Assembly: GCA_015680685.1 (NCBI GenBank)
Contig: MNCI01037564.1
Span: 63,084-127,083 of the forward strand
Length of the DNA: 64,000 nucleotides
DNA from: Gnetum montanum
Lineage: Eukaryota; Streptophyta; Gnetopsida; Gnetales; Gnetaceae
Reading direction: 5' to 3'
Shown here: one piece after another, positions 1-10,774 of the stretch
How positions within the stretch are numbered: the stretch's first letter is position 1
Layout: the number at the start of each line of letters is the position of its first letter
Program-made: the position numbers and the translations under genes
Notes under the pieces: model-generated
Databases searched by the model: none
Told to the model about the DNA's origin: nothing
Seen by the model: the letters and a program-made list of their open reading frames with translations, nothing else

Positions 1-495
1 CAGAGCAAACGAAGATGGCATGAGTAGCTAGTTTATGCACTATGAGCATACAGAACAATGCATAGGACATCCACAGGTAAAAAATCATATAGTCTTGTTT
101 ATGGTTTAGAAGCTATTTTACCTCTAGAGTTGTAGGTACCATCCTTATGGACCACACTATCTGGACTCCTCGATAAAGGTCAAAACAATGAGTTGTGTAC
201 TGTTGACCTCGACTCGGTGGAAGAAGAATGCACACGAACACTGGATTAAATTGAGTGGTACCAGAAGCAACAATGAAGATGTCATCAACATGACATCCAT
301 AAGTGCCCAATCAAAGAGAAGGACCTTGTATGTAAGACGGTTCGCGAACACGTGGACAAGTTCTCAGCCAACTGGGAAGGGCCTTACTTGGTCACCAAAG
401 CATATAGTAACGGAGTGTTCAAACTGGTAGACATGGATGGAAATGAATTGTCCAATCCCACGAATCACATGTACCTAAAACCATTCTATGTCTAA
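1..495 (+). pseudogene. Integrase C-terminal fragment of E1 pol
   Basis: Three-frame reading gives the end of a Tat-type integrase: a WHEQL segment near the left edge, then SLVYGLEAILPLEL (about 85-132), and a C-terminal WEGPYLVTKAYSNGVFKL block (about 373-430) ending MYLKPFYV and stop TAA at 493-495. The same block closes the integrases of E2 and E4. Decay is visible: an in-frame TAG after LPLEL (Gln in the E2 relative) and a frame disruption around 130-330. The catalytic core is left of the window. It would have joined element cDNA to the chromosome and is certainly inactive now. Confidence 0.8.
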
Positions 496-499
496 TGAT

Positions 500-830
500 C
501 TTAAGGTATGTCTTCATCCTGGCATCATGATGGTAAATTAATACCATAGACTCGTCCTAGGTTATGACTCAAAACTAACACCACAGATACGTCCTAGTGT
601 CATGACGATAAACCGACACCACAAAGCTCCATCCGACATGACGCTAAATTATCACACTTATTTACCAGATTCTGCTAAGACTATAAACTAGCTTTCCTAT
701 TCATAGTCCTCCAAAACTATAAACTAGCATCGCACCATCTGCTACGATGATAAACTAGCAACGTCTAACAGGTTATGATGTAAAACTAACCCACGATAGT
801 CCACTAAGACTATAAACTAGCAAGAGCATC
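500..830 (+). repeat. Post-pol tandem repeats of E1 (degenerate)
   Basis: Directly after the pol stop a short word, ATGA-x-TAAACTAGCA or ACTATAAACTAGC, returns about every 30-50 bp, for example near 600-612, 690-702, 716-728, 750-762 and 805-817. The E2 array (8574-8861) and E4 array (42775-43235) have the same core at the same position behind pol. Tandem repeats in the 3' UTR are known for the Tat/Ogre lineage. Confidence 0.7.
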
Positions 831-1960
831 TCTTGCACATTCATCTGATGCTGTAATTCATGACATTTCTTCATCAACTCCTACTGCATCATTCTTCACA
901 TAAGCTCTAACAACAATATTGTTTCTCATTTTGTTTGCCTTAAGTTACACATGGTGCCTCCATTTGCATCTATCACATTTGTGTATAAAGTGTTCGATAA
1001 CTCATTCACTTGTGGTTTTCTTATCTTCTTGGAGTTGTGTTTGTAGGATGACACCCAGTGGTGCTCGTACACAGATACACTTCATCATGGTGACAAGGTT
1101 TCACATTGTTTTTGATGCACATAACTAGGTTAATCAATCTGTTCAAAAGTACATTTCCAGTCCCCAATACAGTCTCCATTTCCCAAACACCCTTATTCCC
1201 TTTCCTACCCAATTATAGTTCCTAGATACGCCAATACACCCCAAAACTTTGAGCATACTATTGCACATTGTGACATTCTCAAGAAGTTGCAACACACAAC
1301 ACGACACATGAGCATGAGTGAAAAATTGAAAGAAAGCTCTTTCAAAGAAAATTGGGGGGGGGGGGCACAAAAGAAAAGGCAAAAAATCAAATATCAAAGG
1401 GAAAAATGAACCACAAGACCCTTGGCACTTCCCATACAAGCCCCAAGTGGGAAGGCAGCTGTCTTGGAAAGAAGTACTCCTGTCTCACACCATCATGTTT
1501 CACCTCACTATGTGGTTTTGGCTGTTGGACAATGGGTTCCCTTAGACACTCCACAAGGGTCCTATTTCTCCAAAGAACGCATCACCTCATCACGTGGCTT
1601 TGGTTACAACAACGAGTTCTCTCAAACATGATACAAGAGTCTCGTTCCTCCAAAGGACGTATTCCTCATGCCTTAGTTCCAAGTTTACCAAATATTGGCC
1701 ATCGACATGGAACAAAATGACTTGTTTGCAAAAGATGAACACTCCTCTTCCACATTAGCATAATTCCTTGATCAATTCCCAATCCCACGGTTGCAAAAAT
1801 CTACCTACCCATCTCAAAACCTTGTTTCCTACACCCATGTACTCTGAACACAGTGTGATGACATCTAGCCAAGTGCCAAAGGACAATGCTTGCTACCAGT
1901 TTTCTTGTGGTGTTTTTTACTTCTTTGTCAATGCCTCTTGGGTCGATTCCTCCAAGCATC
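831..1960 (+). other. 3' untranslated region of E1
   Basis: No gene is supported. The stretch is homologous to the same interval of E4 (CTTATCTTC then GAGTTGTGTTT, at about 1020 and 43570), and in reverse complement to 54060-54900 and 63403-64000. It contains a run of 13 G at about 1354-1366 inside a longer purine-rich tract, and two diverged direct repeats of about 80 bp at 1490-1660, each ending in CTCCAAAGRACG. Short open frames here are not conserved in the related copies. Confidence 0.6.
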
Positions 1961-1976
1961 AACAAAGAGGGGCCAA
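1961..1976 (+). other. Polypurine tract of E1
   Basis: AACAAAGAGGGGCCAA lies directly before the LTR start. E4 has AACAAAGAGAGGCTAA and E2 has GAAAAAGAGAGGCCAA at the same place. This is the usual second-strand primer site of LTR elements. Confidence 0.75.
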
Positions 1977-3971
1977 TGAAACACCACAAAAATTTAAGCC
2001 CAACACTTTAAGACAATAATCAAGCTAATTCATGATGCTTCCCAGCATGACCGAAGCTTGCGAACTTCATAAACAACATCAAACGGACTCGAATCAGGAA
2101 ACTAAAAGTTCCATGATATAAATTGGAGACTACATCAACATCTGGCAATAAGAACTACAAGTTCCAATCTCAAAATGCTTAGTTTTGACTAAGTATACTT
2201 CTTGCACATAGGCTTGCATGCCCAGCATGCAGCTCAGTGTGCAGCAATGTTTGAGCATCCAAAACTCCCCAAAACAAGCCAGAAATGAAGGTCTGGAACC
2301 CTAAGACCTTCTCCAAGGTCCCCAATAGCTCTCAAGCCCCTAAAAATTAAATTTTGGGCTCCAAATGATGGCTTTTCATGCCTACACGTTGGCCTGCATG
2401 CCCAACATGTACCAACATAGATAGACCAAAACAAGCATTCAGACCATGGTTTTCATAGGCAATTAACTCCCAAAGGTAGGGAAACCATTAGGCATCATCC
2501 TGGGCTCCCAAAAATCAAGTTTTGACCTTGAAAAGTGGTTCATGCCTATACGCTGGCTTGCACGCCCAACGTGTATGCCCAACATGTAGCCTAGCATGCA
2601 CCACTTTGAACAAGGTTGATTGGGTATTTTAGGCAAGACTTTAACATGGAGTCAACCCTCAAGGCATGTTCAATGAATCGACAAGTCCACAGGCTCCAAA
2701 GACATCAATTTTTGGCATTAGAAGGGTCATTCTTAGCCCTGCATGCCCAGCGTGCACAGTCAGCGTACAACACAGTGTGCACACTAGAAACATGCCCAAC
2801 GTGCATGCCTAACATATAGCACAGTGTACACACTAGAAACATGCCCAAAACTTAGTTAAAATTAAGCCAAAATGAGCCCTTGGATGCCCTGGAGAACCGA
2901 CAACACTTAGGCAACAAGGATCCAACTCTAGTGTACAAGATTAGGCTCAGCATGTATGCCCAGCGTGGAGAACCAGTAGTTTTCATGCCCACACACTGGC
3001 CTGCATGCCCAACATGTATGCCCAGTGGGTACACTCTTGGAGCCTCCTAAAGCCCTATCAAATTAAGGTCAAATGAGCCCAAAATCAATACAAAACATCC
3101 TCAAGACATCAACCATCCAGATTCATGCTCAAAAATAGCATTACAGTTCGAAATTTGGTTAGAAATTCTTCATTCTTATCCACATGCTATGCAGTGTGTG
3201 GGGCATATACACCCAGCGTGTACATGCTGGCATGCTGCACACTTGTAAAGCTTCATTCTTTTGCACCTGTTCGATGCTCCACATGTCACCCGATCCAAAA
3301 TTCCAACATCCCATAGCCAATCATCCCATCTCAAATCCAAATTTAACGTCCAAACTTGTAAAAAAACCCAAATTTTTGACCAGATCAGGGTTTGAAAATT
3401 GAGGAATCTTGGCAAAAAGTTGGAGAATCCACACTTAGAGCATCCAGAACACCCACCCTGCATGGTGGACTTCTACCCTACACGTAGAGCATATAGCCTT
3501 CACGTTGTGCCTACAACCCAAACCAACATATCATCACCCCTTTGCATCCACCAGGGCTCTTCCTCTATCTTGTGTCAGATCCACAATTGTGTCTAGACCG
3601 ATGCATTGTAATTTTCATTATGCAATAATATTGCTATATTTTTTGGCCAAGATTGGTTATAGTTCTCATTCGTTCTTGGATTTATGGCTAATATTTGTTA
3701 CATTTTTCATTCGTTCTTTTTTACCTCTTGTTTACATTCCTGCACATTTGCTTTTTGGTTTACATTTATTATACTGTTTACATATAACCTAGTGTATTGC
3801 ACATTGGCATACGTCCGAGGAAATCCTTGTCTGATCCGTGTGCCGACCACACAAGGTCCTCAACCTTCGTTACTTCTAGTTCACCCTCAAGCAAAGGTAG
3901 GATCTTCTGTGCCTGTCTACGGATCTCTCAGTGCCTTTTTCATTCCAGCCGGGCATCAACAATTCTAGACA
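1977..3971 (+). repeat. 3' LTR of E1 (about 2.0 kb)
   Basis: It starts TGAAACACCACAAAA after the polypurine tract and ends CA at 3971. The last 180 bases (CATACGTCCGAGGAAATCC through GATCTCTCAGTG) match the LTR ends at 55800-55988 and, reversed, at 54903-55100 and 62183-62370. The middle (about 2200-3250) is packed with the word GCCCAGCGTGTA or GCCCAACATGTA and self-complementary GCATGC variants. No coding sequence is credible inside it. Confidence 0.75.
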
Positions 3972-3974
3972 GTA

Positions 3975-5729
3975 TAGCTAGTCTCTAAGTGTTGAAGAAT
4001 CTCAATATTCAAAAGTTATGTCCAATTCTCCTAGCCAAAGTCAATCCTCGTAAAGGTCTTGCTTTTGTCTATGATGATCCACGTAGGTAGATTCATTGAA
4101 AAGGTAGAAGAAGAGGCCTCTCTAGAAGGGGTAATGATCTACCTATCAGGAGAGCCACTCACCATTATGTGCTGCACAAACATCTTGTATGCCTACCTCC
4201 CACCAATTGCCTCAAGAAACATCTCAAGGTAGTGGTGTTTAGTAGACTCCTCCTTATACTATCACAAGTACACATTTCACTCTTTGTTATACTAGTCCTT
4301 ATGGTTCTTCTATGTTTGTTGCCATCAATAGGCCTTCATGTTGTAGTTCTTCCAATCTTAGTTGCTTTGGATGAGCAAGTCCATCAATATCAACTCCCAT
4401 GTGGCCTTGTTCTTACCTTTGAGAGCTATCCAATATCAGGCATACTCGATCTCAAAGGTATGCTAGGTGCTATCTTGTTGCGATCTAGCCACCAAGAAGT
4501 CATATTTGGATTGATGATTTTTGATCTTCATATCTTAGTTAGCCATCCTCTATTATATCTTGTGCACACATTTCCAAATGTTCTCATGTAGGAATTTACA
4601 GACCCACAATGCCTTTACATAGGAAAGTACATAATTCTTCGATGTCTCATGCATGCGATGAGACACCTAATCAACTTCAGGAGGGAGGTTAGGGAGGGTA
4701 TCCACCTTGGCCACCTTGTTGAAATCCTACTATATCTTAGGACTTGTAGGCATGTAAAAATCGATGTATCTTAGCCAAGAACTAAGCATTCAAGTAGTAA
4801 GGTAACATAAAACAAAGTAACCTCACACACATACTGAGCTTAGGATCCATTTGTTGTAAGCAATCCACCATGTCTTCAACAATGCCTTCCATGAAGGTGA
4901 ATTTATCTAATATATCTACCCATGGCTCCATGTGGTAGGTAGATTTTGCACTGATAGTGGAAATATCTAAGGTTATAATACAATGATTTACTTAGCACAT
5001 ATCTAAATAGCTAAAGATACTAGAGAAAATAGGCAATAATATATGGCAACACTAGTTAGTTACCTAGCAAGACCTCAAGCGTGAGTGCTAGGGGCTTGTC
5101 TAGCTACACACCATTGAACAAGCTATCAAAATCATCCCCATTAGGATGGAGAAATGCCTCTTCCTCCAACTACTAGAAGATCTCTATTGCCTTAGGTAGC
5201 ATATCTCTATGAGCCTCACCTTTCCCAACTTGAGGGGGCACTTCCTCTATTACTGCTTTGACCATTGCTCATGTATCTTTCGCTCCTATTTCTGCAATTC
5301 ACACATATAGCACATTAAAATAGATAGCATATCACTAACTAACTAAAAATTTATCATAATATAAAAAAATAAAAAAATAAAAAATACATACTAAATGCAA
5401 GTAAGACATCTTAGAAACTACACATACTTGCAACACCTACATGCAAGCCTTGAAGCTTGATGTGGATCCTCTTGCTACTTGGCTTCCAAATCTTAGGGAA
5501 AGCCTCCTCCTCAAGACATGGCCTCTTGATCTTGGCCTTAGATAGTTCCACTCTCTTTACTATATAGCGATCTTCCTTACTCATGTCCTTAGTGCTAACT
5601 GGAGGACACTTGCCCATGCTATCGTGTGAGTAATGCAATTTCCCTATGGGACCCTTAGTTATTAGAAATAATGACTCATTAGTCCCCTCTAGGAGATCTT
5701 TTGTATGTGTAGTCATGAATATCTACTTG
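3975..5729 (-). pseudogene. Family X copy 2, 3' segment
   Basis: Read on the - strand this is the downstream part of an intron-containing gene-like sequence. Exon-like blocks in order are a 101-residue open stretch (5716-5411, basic, with GKLHYSHDSMGKCPPVS), a block containing VEDMVDCLQQMDP (about 4940-4800), and blocks with LHENIWKCVHK and EMFLEAIGG (about 4740-4150), ending near 3985. The later blocks align by eye with copy 1 at 16360-17100 (KDLWKWVQM, EEFTYEEFVNAID, SPDWKVDLP). Introns are AT-rich; 5340-5395 is a simple A/T run. Many TAG stops make it nonfunctional. I do not recognise the product. Confidence 0.55.
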
Positions 5730-5734
5730 AACCA
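5730..5734. repeat. Target-site duplication of E2, left copy
   Basis: AACCA directly flanks the left LTR edge at 5735. The identical AACCA follows the right LTR edge at 23671-23675. A 5-bp duplication is the normal mark of Ty3/gypsy integration. Confidence 0.85.
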
Positions 5735-7296
5735 TGTAGTGACCAAAAACATCGATGGTTGGAAAACACTGAGGGGTCGACAGTCCTGAACAGTCTCAAT
5801 CCCGTATTCATGGGAGGGTTGTGCTAGGTGAAGCAGATACAGGGTTCCCTGAATTGTATGATCAATTAGATAGGGACTTAGTCAGTTTCTATATAGCCTT
5901 TTGCAATGTGTAGTTTGAAAATGGAAATGAAAGCACTAAGTAATTATTAAATGCGAATGAAACAGAGAATAGTGTAAAATGCAAAAATGCACCACGCCGA
6001 AGCTACAAGTTTGCTCTATCAAGATGGATATGGTTAGTGGCACAACATTAAGGAGTGCAGAGATCCCAAGAGTAACCAAGACGTGTAGAGAAAAATGGCT
6101 GTATGCTTGGGAGTGGACTCAGGAGTTGACAATGTGAAAATTCTACCAAGGTTATAGAAAGGGGACAAAACAAGATATCAGCTGAGAATGCTAGCTAGTT
6201 GCAATGTTAAATAGAAAGCTTACAATTCTCAAGGTCACAATGCTAACTTTCTTCTATGTTACAAAATCTAAAAGGCCAACTAAAAGATAGTCCAAGCCTT
6301 TGAGCATTGCTCATTGGGGTATTTATAGGGTTAAAGGCACATGAAATGGGTGGTTTGGATGCCACATGCCTTAGGCCCACATTTACTTGTCTGTGCTGCA
6401 CGTGCCATGCATGACTATTGGGCCTACATGACTATTGTAATGCGAGCCTACCATGTTGTAACTGTGAGCTTACCATGTTGTAATTGCATTGTTAATATCT
6501 AGAGACGTGTGCCAACGGTTCAATTAGGTGAAGTGCATTGATGTTGCACAACGACCCATCATGCTTCGTTGTGCTTCATAGCATAGCATGTTCAATGTAG
6601 CATAGCATCTTGTTGTGCATTCCACTACATGTGTGTTACATACTTACTACACTATGCTACACTACATAGTGTAGCGACTGGCCTTAGTCGCAAAAACTTA
6701 GCCAATTTATGAACTTTGCTTCCTGCATTACAAAACTTGCAAACTTGCTAATATTTCTTTTTGAGTTGCCTTTTGTCACCTCTACAGAATTGCTACGCCT
6801 CGCTACGCCATGTAGCTCAATGTAGCATAGCAGCAAACATGGTTCGTCGCTTCTTGACCGAAAGACATTGTTGAAGGACTTGCAGTTGGGCGAGAGGACG
6901 AACCGTGTAGCTTTTGATATGCTGTGATATGTTACGTAGCATGGCATGGCATAGCACTTTGTTTTGCAATCATTTTCTAAAGCTTGCTACGCTACATAGC
7001 GAGGCGTAGCATAGCGTAGCAGACTTTGTGACTTAGAAAACTTGCTGAATTGTTTTGCGCATCCTAAGTGATGCTCTCAACTTTGTGCATTGCTTCTAAG
7101 TAGGCCATTGGTTGGGTAAACTACTTAGGTGAATAGGAAGGATGATCCGTGGAGACTATTTACACCTAAATTAGAAAATCTTCCAAACTGGCCAGCCTGA
7201 ATTTAGAGTGTTCTCCTCCTAAAGAATTGTTGTAGCACTGCACAAATTGCAAGGCCTGGTGAAGTAAGCATGCCTTCGAATTTTTGGGATGTTTCA
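5735..7296 (-). repeat. 3' LTR of E2
   Basis: This 1562-bp copy pairs with 22090-23670. On the - strand it runs TGAAACATCCC... to ...CTACA. Shared blocks include AACACTGAGGGGTCGACAGT (5764 and 22119) and TTTAGAGTGTTCTCCTCC near 7203 and 23578. The part at 6560-7030 is crowded with variants of the self-complementary word GCTACGTAGCATAGC. Confidence 0.85.
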
Positions 7297-7312
7297 TTGG
7301 CCTCTCTTTTTC
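7297..7312 (-). other. Polypurine tract of E2
   Basis: Read on the - strand the bases are GAAAAAGAGAGGCCAA, directly before the LTR start TGAAAC. This is the E2 version of the tract seen in E1, E4 and E7. Confidence 0.7.
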
Positions 7313-8339
7313 GATGTCTAGAGAATGGACTCGATAGATGTTGAAAAATAGTATGAAACATCACAAAAGATAAAATGCTAAACTCATTGCTCAATGGGTG
7401 TCGAGATGTCACTTGGCTGCACTTGAGAGTGTTGTATTGGAGTGAAAAGGTAAAGCAGGGAGGAAGGAGGAACAGGAGAAAGGAAAAGATGAGGTTTAGC
7501 CAAATCCCTTGTCGAAGTGCTTATGAGGGAGTCGTTTGCATTGTCATCTTTGCTTTTTCTAACCTTCGATGTCCCGTAGGACAGGTGTCTTCCCAACATG
7601 AGTTGCGTTACATCGTGTAGGGTTTCGACCTACCTACAGATGCTTTCCATGCAGCGAGCTATGTTATGTGCATCATGGAACTTGCACTGGTGTTTCCCAT
7701 GTGGTGATCTATGTTACACACATCATGGGATTTTCACTCTAAAGTAGTCAAGCTAGTCGAGGCACTCACTTCACGATGTTGTAGCATTTGCTGCTATGGC
7801 AAGACATGCCCTTGGCTAGTGAGGGAAAAGGTCTTGCTAGCTGCAAGCATTGTTGAAGCTATTGGACATTATTGCTAGTGTACAAATCCAAAGTAGGTAA
7901 GACAACATTGGCCTTGGTAGTATCAGCGTGGAGGAACCAACCTCGGAGGCTCTGTTGTGAGTGCGAATTCACTAGAATCCCTACCACGGGCATGCATTCT
8001 CTATTCGGCTATGGGATCAGCTACCACATAGCCAAGCTCCACTGGCAGGGGGTTGGAGGATAACAATATTGTGGCTAGGCCACAATACTTTCAGAACTCC
8101 AGCTGCAAGCACTAGCTAAGAAACTACTATCAGGGCAAGGGACCATGGCGACAGTAGGTCTGGAGGGCTAGTACAATGCCGTAAGACATATCCGAAGGGT
8201 TAGCACAATGCCAAGGGTGGCGGTGTCATGCTTGTTCTAGAGCATGCTCCCATTATGTCGTGAACTATGTTTCAGAACTGCAATGTCCCCCCCATGCATC
8301 AGCATTGTGAATGCTCGTTTGATGTGTACTTGGTGCAGA
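7313..8339 (-). other. 3' untranslated region of E2
   Basis: No gene is supported in this kilobase. It holds one pair of diverged direct repeats of about 45 bp (about 7645-7740, with GCTATGTTATGTGCATCATGG and its variant) and short open frames that are not shared with E1 or E4. Confidence 0.5.
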
Positions 8340-8861
8340 TGCATGCTGGGGATGTGACACAAACCCAGTTTAAGGTCTTGGCAGACCGTGTGCTAATTTA
8401 AGGTCCCAAAGGACCGTTGTGTAGGTTTAAGATCCCAGTAGACTGTACATGCTAGTTTAACATCATAGTGGATGTGTCATGCTAGGTTATAGTCATAGCA
8501 GACTAGCTGTGTCATTTTTATGTCATAGCAGACGGTTGTTGCCAGTTTAACATTGTAGCGGATGCTGCTCGATGCCTCTAGTTTAACATCATTACGAACG
8601 CTTCTTGATGCTGCTAGTTTAACATCCTTGTGGATGCTACTCGATGCTGCTAATTTAATGTTCTTGCAAATGATAATCAGTGCTGCTAGTTTAACGTCAT
8701 TGCAGACATTGCTCGATGTTGCTAGTTTAATTTCATTGTGGACATTGCTCAGTGCTGCTAGTTTAACTTCATTGTGAACATTGCTTGGTGCCACTAGTTT
8801 AACGTCATTGTGAAAGCTGCTCGGTGCTGCTAGTTTAATGTCATTGTGGATGCTGCTTGGT
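8340..8861 (-). repeat. Post-pol 36-bp tandem array of E2
   Basis: From 8574 to 8861 there are eight consecutive units of exactly 36 bp with no indels. In + orientation they follow GCTGCTAGTTTAACATC, in element orientation ATGACATTAAACTAGCAG. Looser copies continue left to about 8340. Because 36 is divisible by 3, the - strand stays open as a 12-residue repeat (HNDVKLAA), but this lies behind the pol stop and is not evidence for a gene. The core word is shared with the arrays behind pol in E1 and E4. Confidence 0.85.
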
Positions 8862-8878
8862 GTCTTCATGCTTCAAAT

Positions 8879-9990
8879 CTAATACGGCTTGATGTACGAG
8901 TGATTCACTAGGTTGGCGAACTTGTTGCCATCCATGTCCGCCAACTTGAAGGCTCCATTCCCAAAGGCTTTAGTGACCATGTAAGGACCTTCCTAGTTGG
9001 CTAAGAATTTTCTCACATACTTGCGGACAACCTTGAGAACGAGGTCTCCCTTCTGTACTAGCCATTGATGCAGGTCTGCATGGTGCTTTTGCTACTGCGT
9101 GCTATGGTAGTGCTCTATGCATCTCAATGTCTATGCGTGCTCCTCCTCTATTGAGTTGAGATCGATGATCCATGACTCGTTGTTCTGTGTCTCACTCACG
9201 ATGTTAGAAAGGATCATTCGGAGTGATGGTACCTGCAACTCAAGAGGCAACATAGCTTCAGATCCATAAATAAGGTTGTAAGGTGTCTTGCTTATTTCTA
9301 TTATACACATCGTCTAGTAGGCCCATAGAACGCAGAGGATTTGCTCGTGCCAACACCTCTTGCTATTGCTTAGCATTTTCTTCAACAATTTGATGATGGA
9401 ATTATTTGTAGCCTCCACCTATCTGTTCACCTACAGATAATAGGAGGAGGAGAATGATTTCTTAATGCCTAGGTTGCTACAGAAGGTTCAGTTTTTTATA
9501 CTGCTGAACTATGGTCCATTGTCAGTCACAATAGTTATTGGAAGCCCAAATCTCGTTACGATGTTGTCTAGGATGAAGTGGCAGATTTGTTGAGACATCA
9601 TTTTCCTTAGAGGAATGGCTTCCACCCACTTAGTAAAATACTTAGTGGTAGTGATAATGAAACTATGCCCTATAGAGGACTTAGGTGTGATGGGTCCTAT
9701 GAGGTTTAGTCCCCATCATTGGAAAGGCCATGTGATTTTCATTGGGTGTAGGTTTGTGGGTGCTACCTATATAAGATTTGTGTATCTCTAGCACATGTCA
9801 CATGTCTTGACTTTTGATAGGTATTCACACTCCATGTGGAGCCAGTAGTACCCTAGGCATCTTATTTTTGCAGCCATAGCCCTGGGTGCTGTGTGTCACC
9901 TGCACAACCCCTCATGAACTTCATTAACTACCTTCTGCACTTGCTCCCCACCCACACATGTTATCAATATCCCATCATAGGAACATTGGC
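8879..9990 (-). pseudogene. Integrase of E2 pol (decayed)
   Basis: On the - strand, with frame changes, the order is a zinc-binding remnant ending CDMC (about 9800), the core LNLIGPITPKSSIGHSFIIT, then RFGLPITIVTDNGP, EATNNSIIKLLKK, and the C-terminal EGPYMVTKAFGNGAFKL, ending KPY and TAG at 8879-8881. The first catalytic Asp of the usual LDLIGP motif reads Asn, while the TDNG Asp is present. TAG replaces Trp before EGPY and Gln after TDNGP. It would have inserted the element cDNA and is inactive. Confidence 0.8.
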
Positions 9991-10048
9991 ATAGGGAATC
10001 ATTTCCCATAAGCACGTATTTCCAGGCACACTTATGGATTGTATCTCT

Positions 10049-10700
10049 TTAGGTAGATATCAATCCACCTAGGGGTTCACCATGTTGTAGGCAAGCCTTA
10101 ATGTTGGCATACCACTCCTGGGTATCCGTAACACTGATAGAGAGCATGTGTCCCCTGTGAGTGATAGGCTTAGTGCATTCGATAATCAAAGTTGGCAAGT
10201 TTACAACAAAATGTGGTGGAATGTTTAATGTAAGGGTAGCTAAGGCATCTACCATGGTCTTCTCGTTGTGTGGCACGTGTTGCACATCTATGGTTGCAAA
10301 TTGCTTAAGCAGGCTTTTTTCTAGGTCGTAATAGGGTTGTAGGTGTGTAGCCTTGTAGGCGTAGACCTTGGTGATCTGATTCACAACTAGTTGTGAATCT
10401 CTGGGGACTTTTAGGTGTTGTATGTGTAGTGCTCAGGTAGTTAAGAGGCCTCTGAGTAATCCCTTGTACTATACCACATTGTTGATGCAAGGGAACGTAA
10501 AATAATAAGTAGATAGGCACATTTCCCCAGAGGGAAACATAATGATGGTAGCTACACTACCTCCTCTCATGGTTGAGGCATCGTTGAAGTGTAAAGTGAC
10601 TTCAAGATATGATGGGACGATGTTGATATTCCTAACTTGTTCGTCTGAGAATTTGGGGTCTATGGTTGTCTGGTCATCGATGAGCAAGGCCATGAGTTGG
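10049..10700 (-). pseudogene. Archaeal-type RNase H (aRH) of E2
   Basis: On the - strand two open pieces (10693-10469 and 10384-10049) give LHFNDASTMRGGSVATIIMF, FPCINNVVQY, SQLVVNQITKVYAYKA, YYDLEKSLLKQF, HVPHNEKTMVDALATL. This is the RNase HI-like fold that Tat elements carry as a second RNase H between RNH and integrase. The last acidic motif (VDALA) is intact. The first reads FND-A where FDG-A is usual. A frameshift splits the domain near 10390-10460. Position after RT-RNH is the normal Tat order, unlike E3. Confidence 0.75.
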
Positions 10701-10774
10701 GTCTCTATGGTTTAAACTTTGATCAACGATTGACTTACATAGTGTAAATCAAACTCCATGGTTATTACCTTCCA

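Larger units (their letters stand above)
1..3971 (+). mobile_element. E1: 3' end of a Tat-type Ty3/gypsy LTR retrotransposon
   Basis: This is the right-hand end of a + strand element whose 5' part lies outside the window. In order it shows the integrase C-terminus (stop at 493-495), a post-pol tandem array, a 3' untranslated region, a polypurine tract at 1961-1976, and a 3' LTR that starts TGAAACACC at 1977 and ends CA at 3971. The same order and motifs recur in E2 and E4. The sequence just beyond 3971 is homologous to family X, so E1 probably also inserted into family X copy 2. The other target duplication would be off the window, so this cannot be proved here. Confidence 0.8.

Noticed and set aside
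1354-1366. G run as a possible G-quadruplex element
   Set aside because: A single homopolymer in a purine tract, liable to sequencing error, with no spaced G runs.
4169-4591. 140-codon hydrophobic + strand frame
   Set aside because: It lies opposite the family X copy 2 exons, which have independent homology support. The hydrophobic look is the complement of that coding.
8340-8861. CRISPR-like regular spacing
   Set aside because: The whole 36-bp unit repeats without unique spacers, in a plant retrotransposon.
8477-8869. 130-codon repetitive protein on the - strand (HNDVKLAA repeat)
   Set aside because: Open only because the 36-bp unit is a multiple of three. It lies behind the pol stop, and the E1 and E4 arrays are not open.
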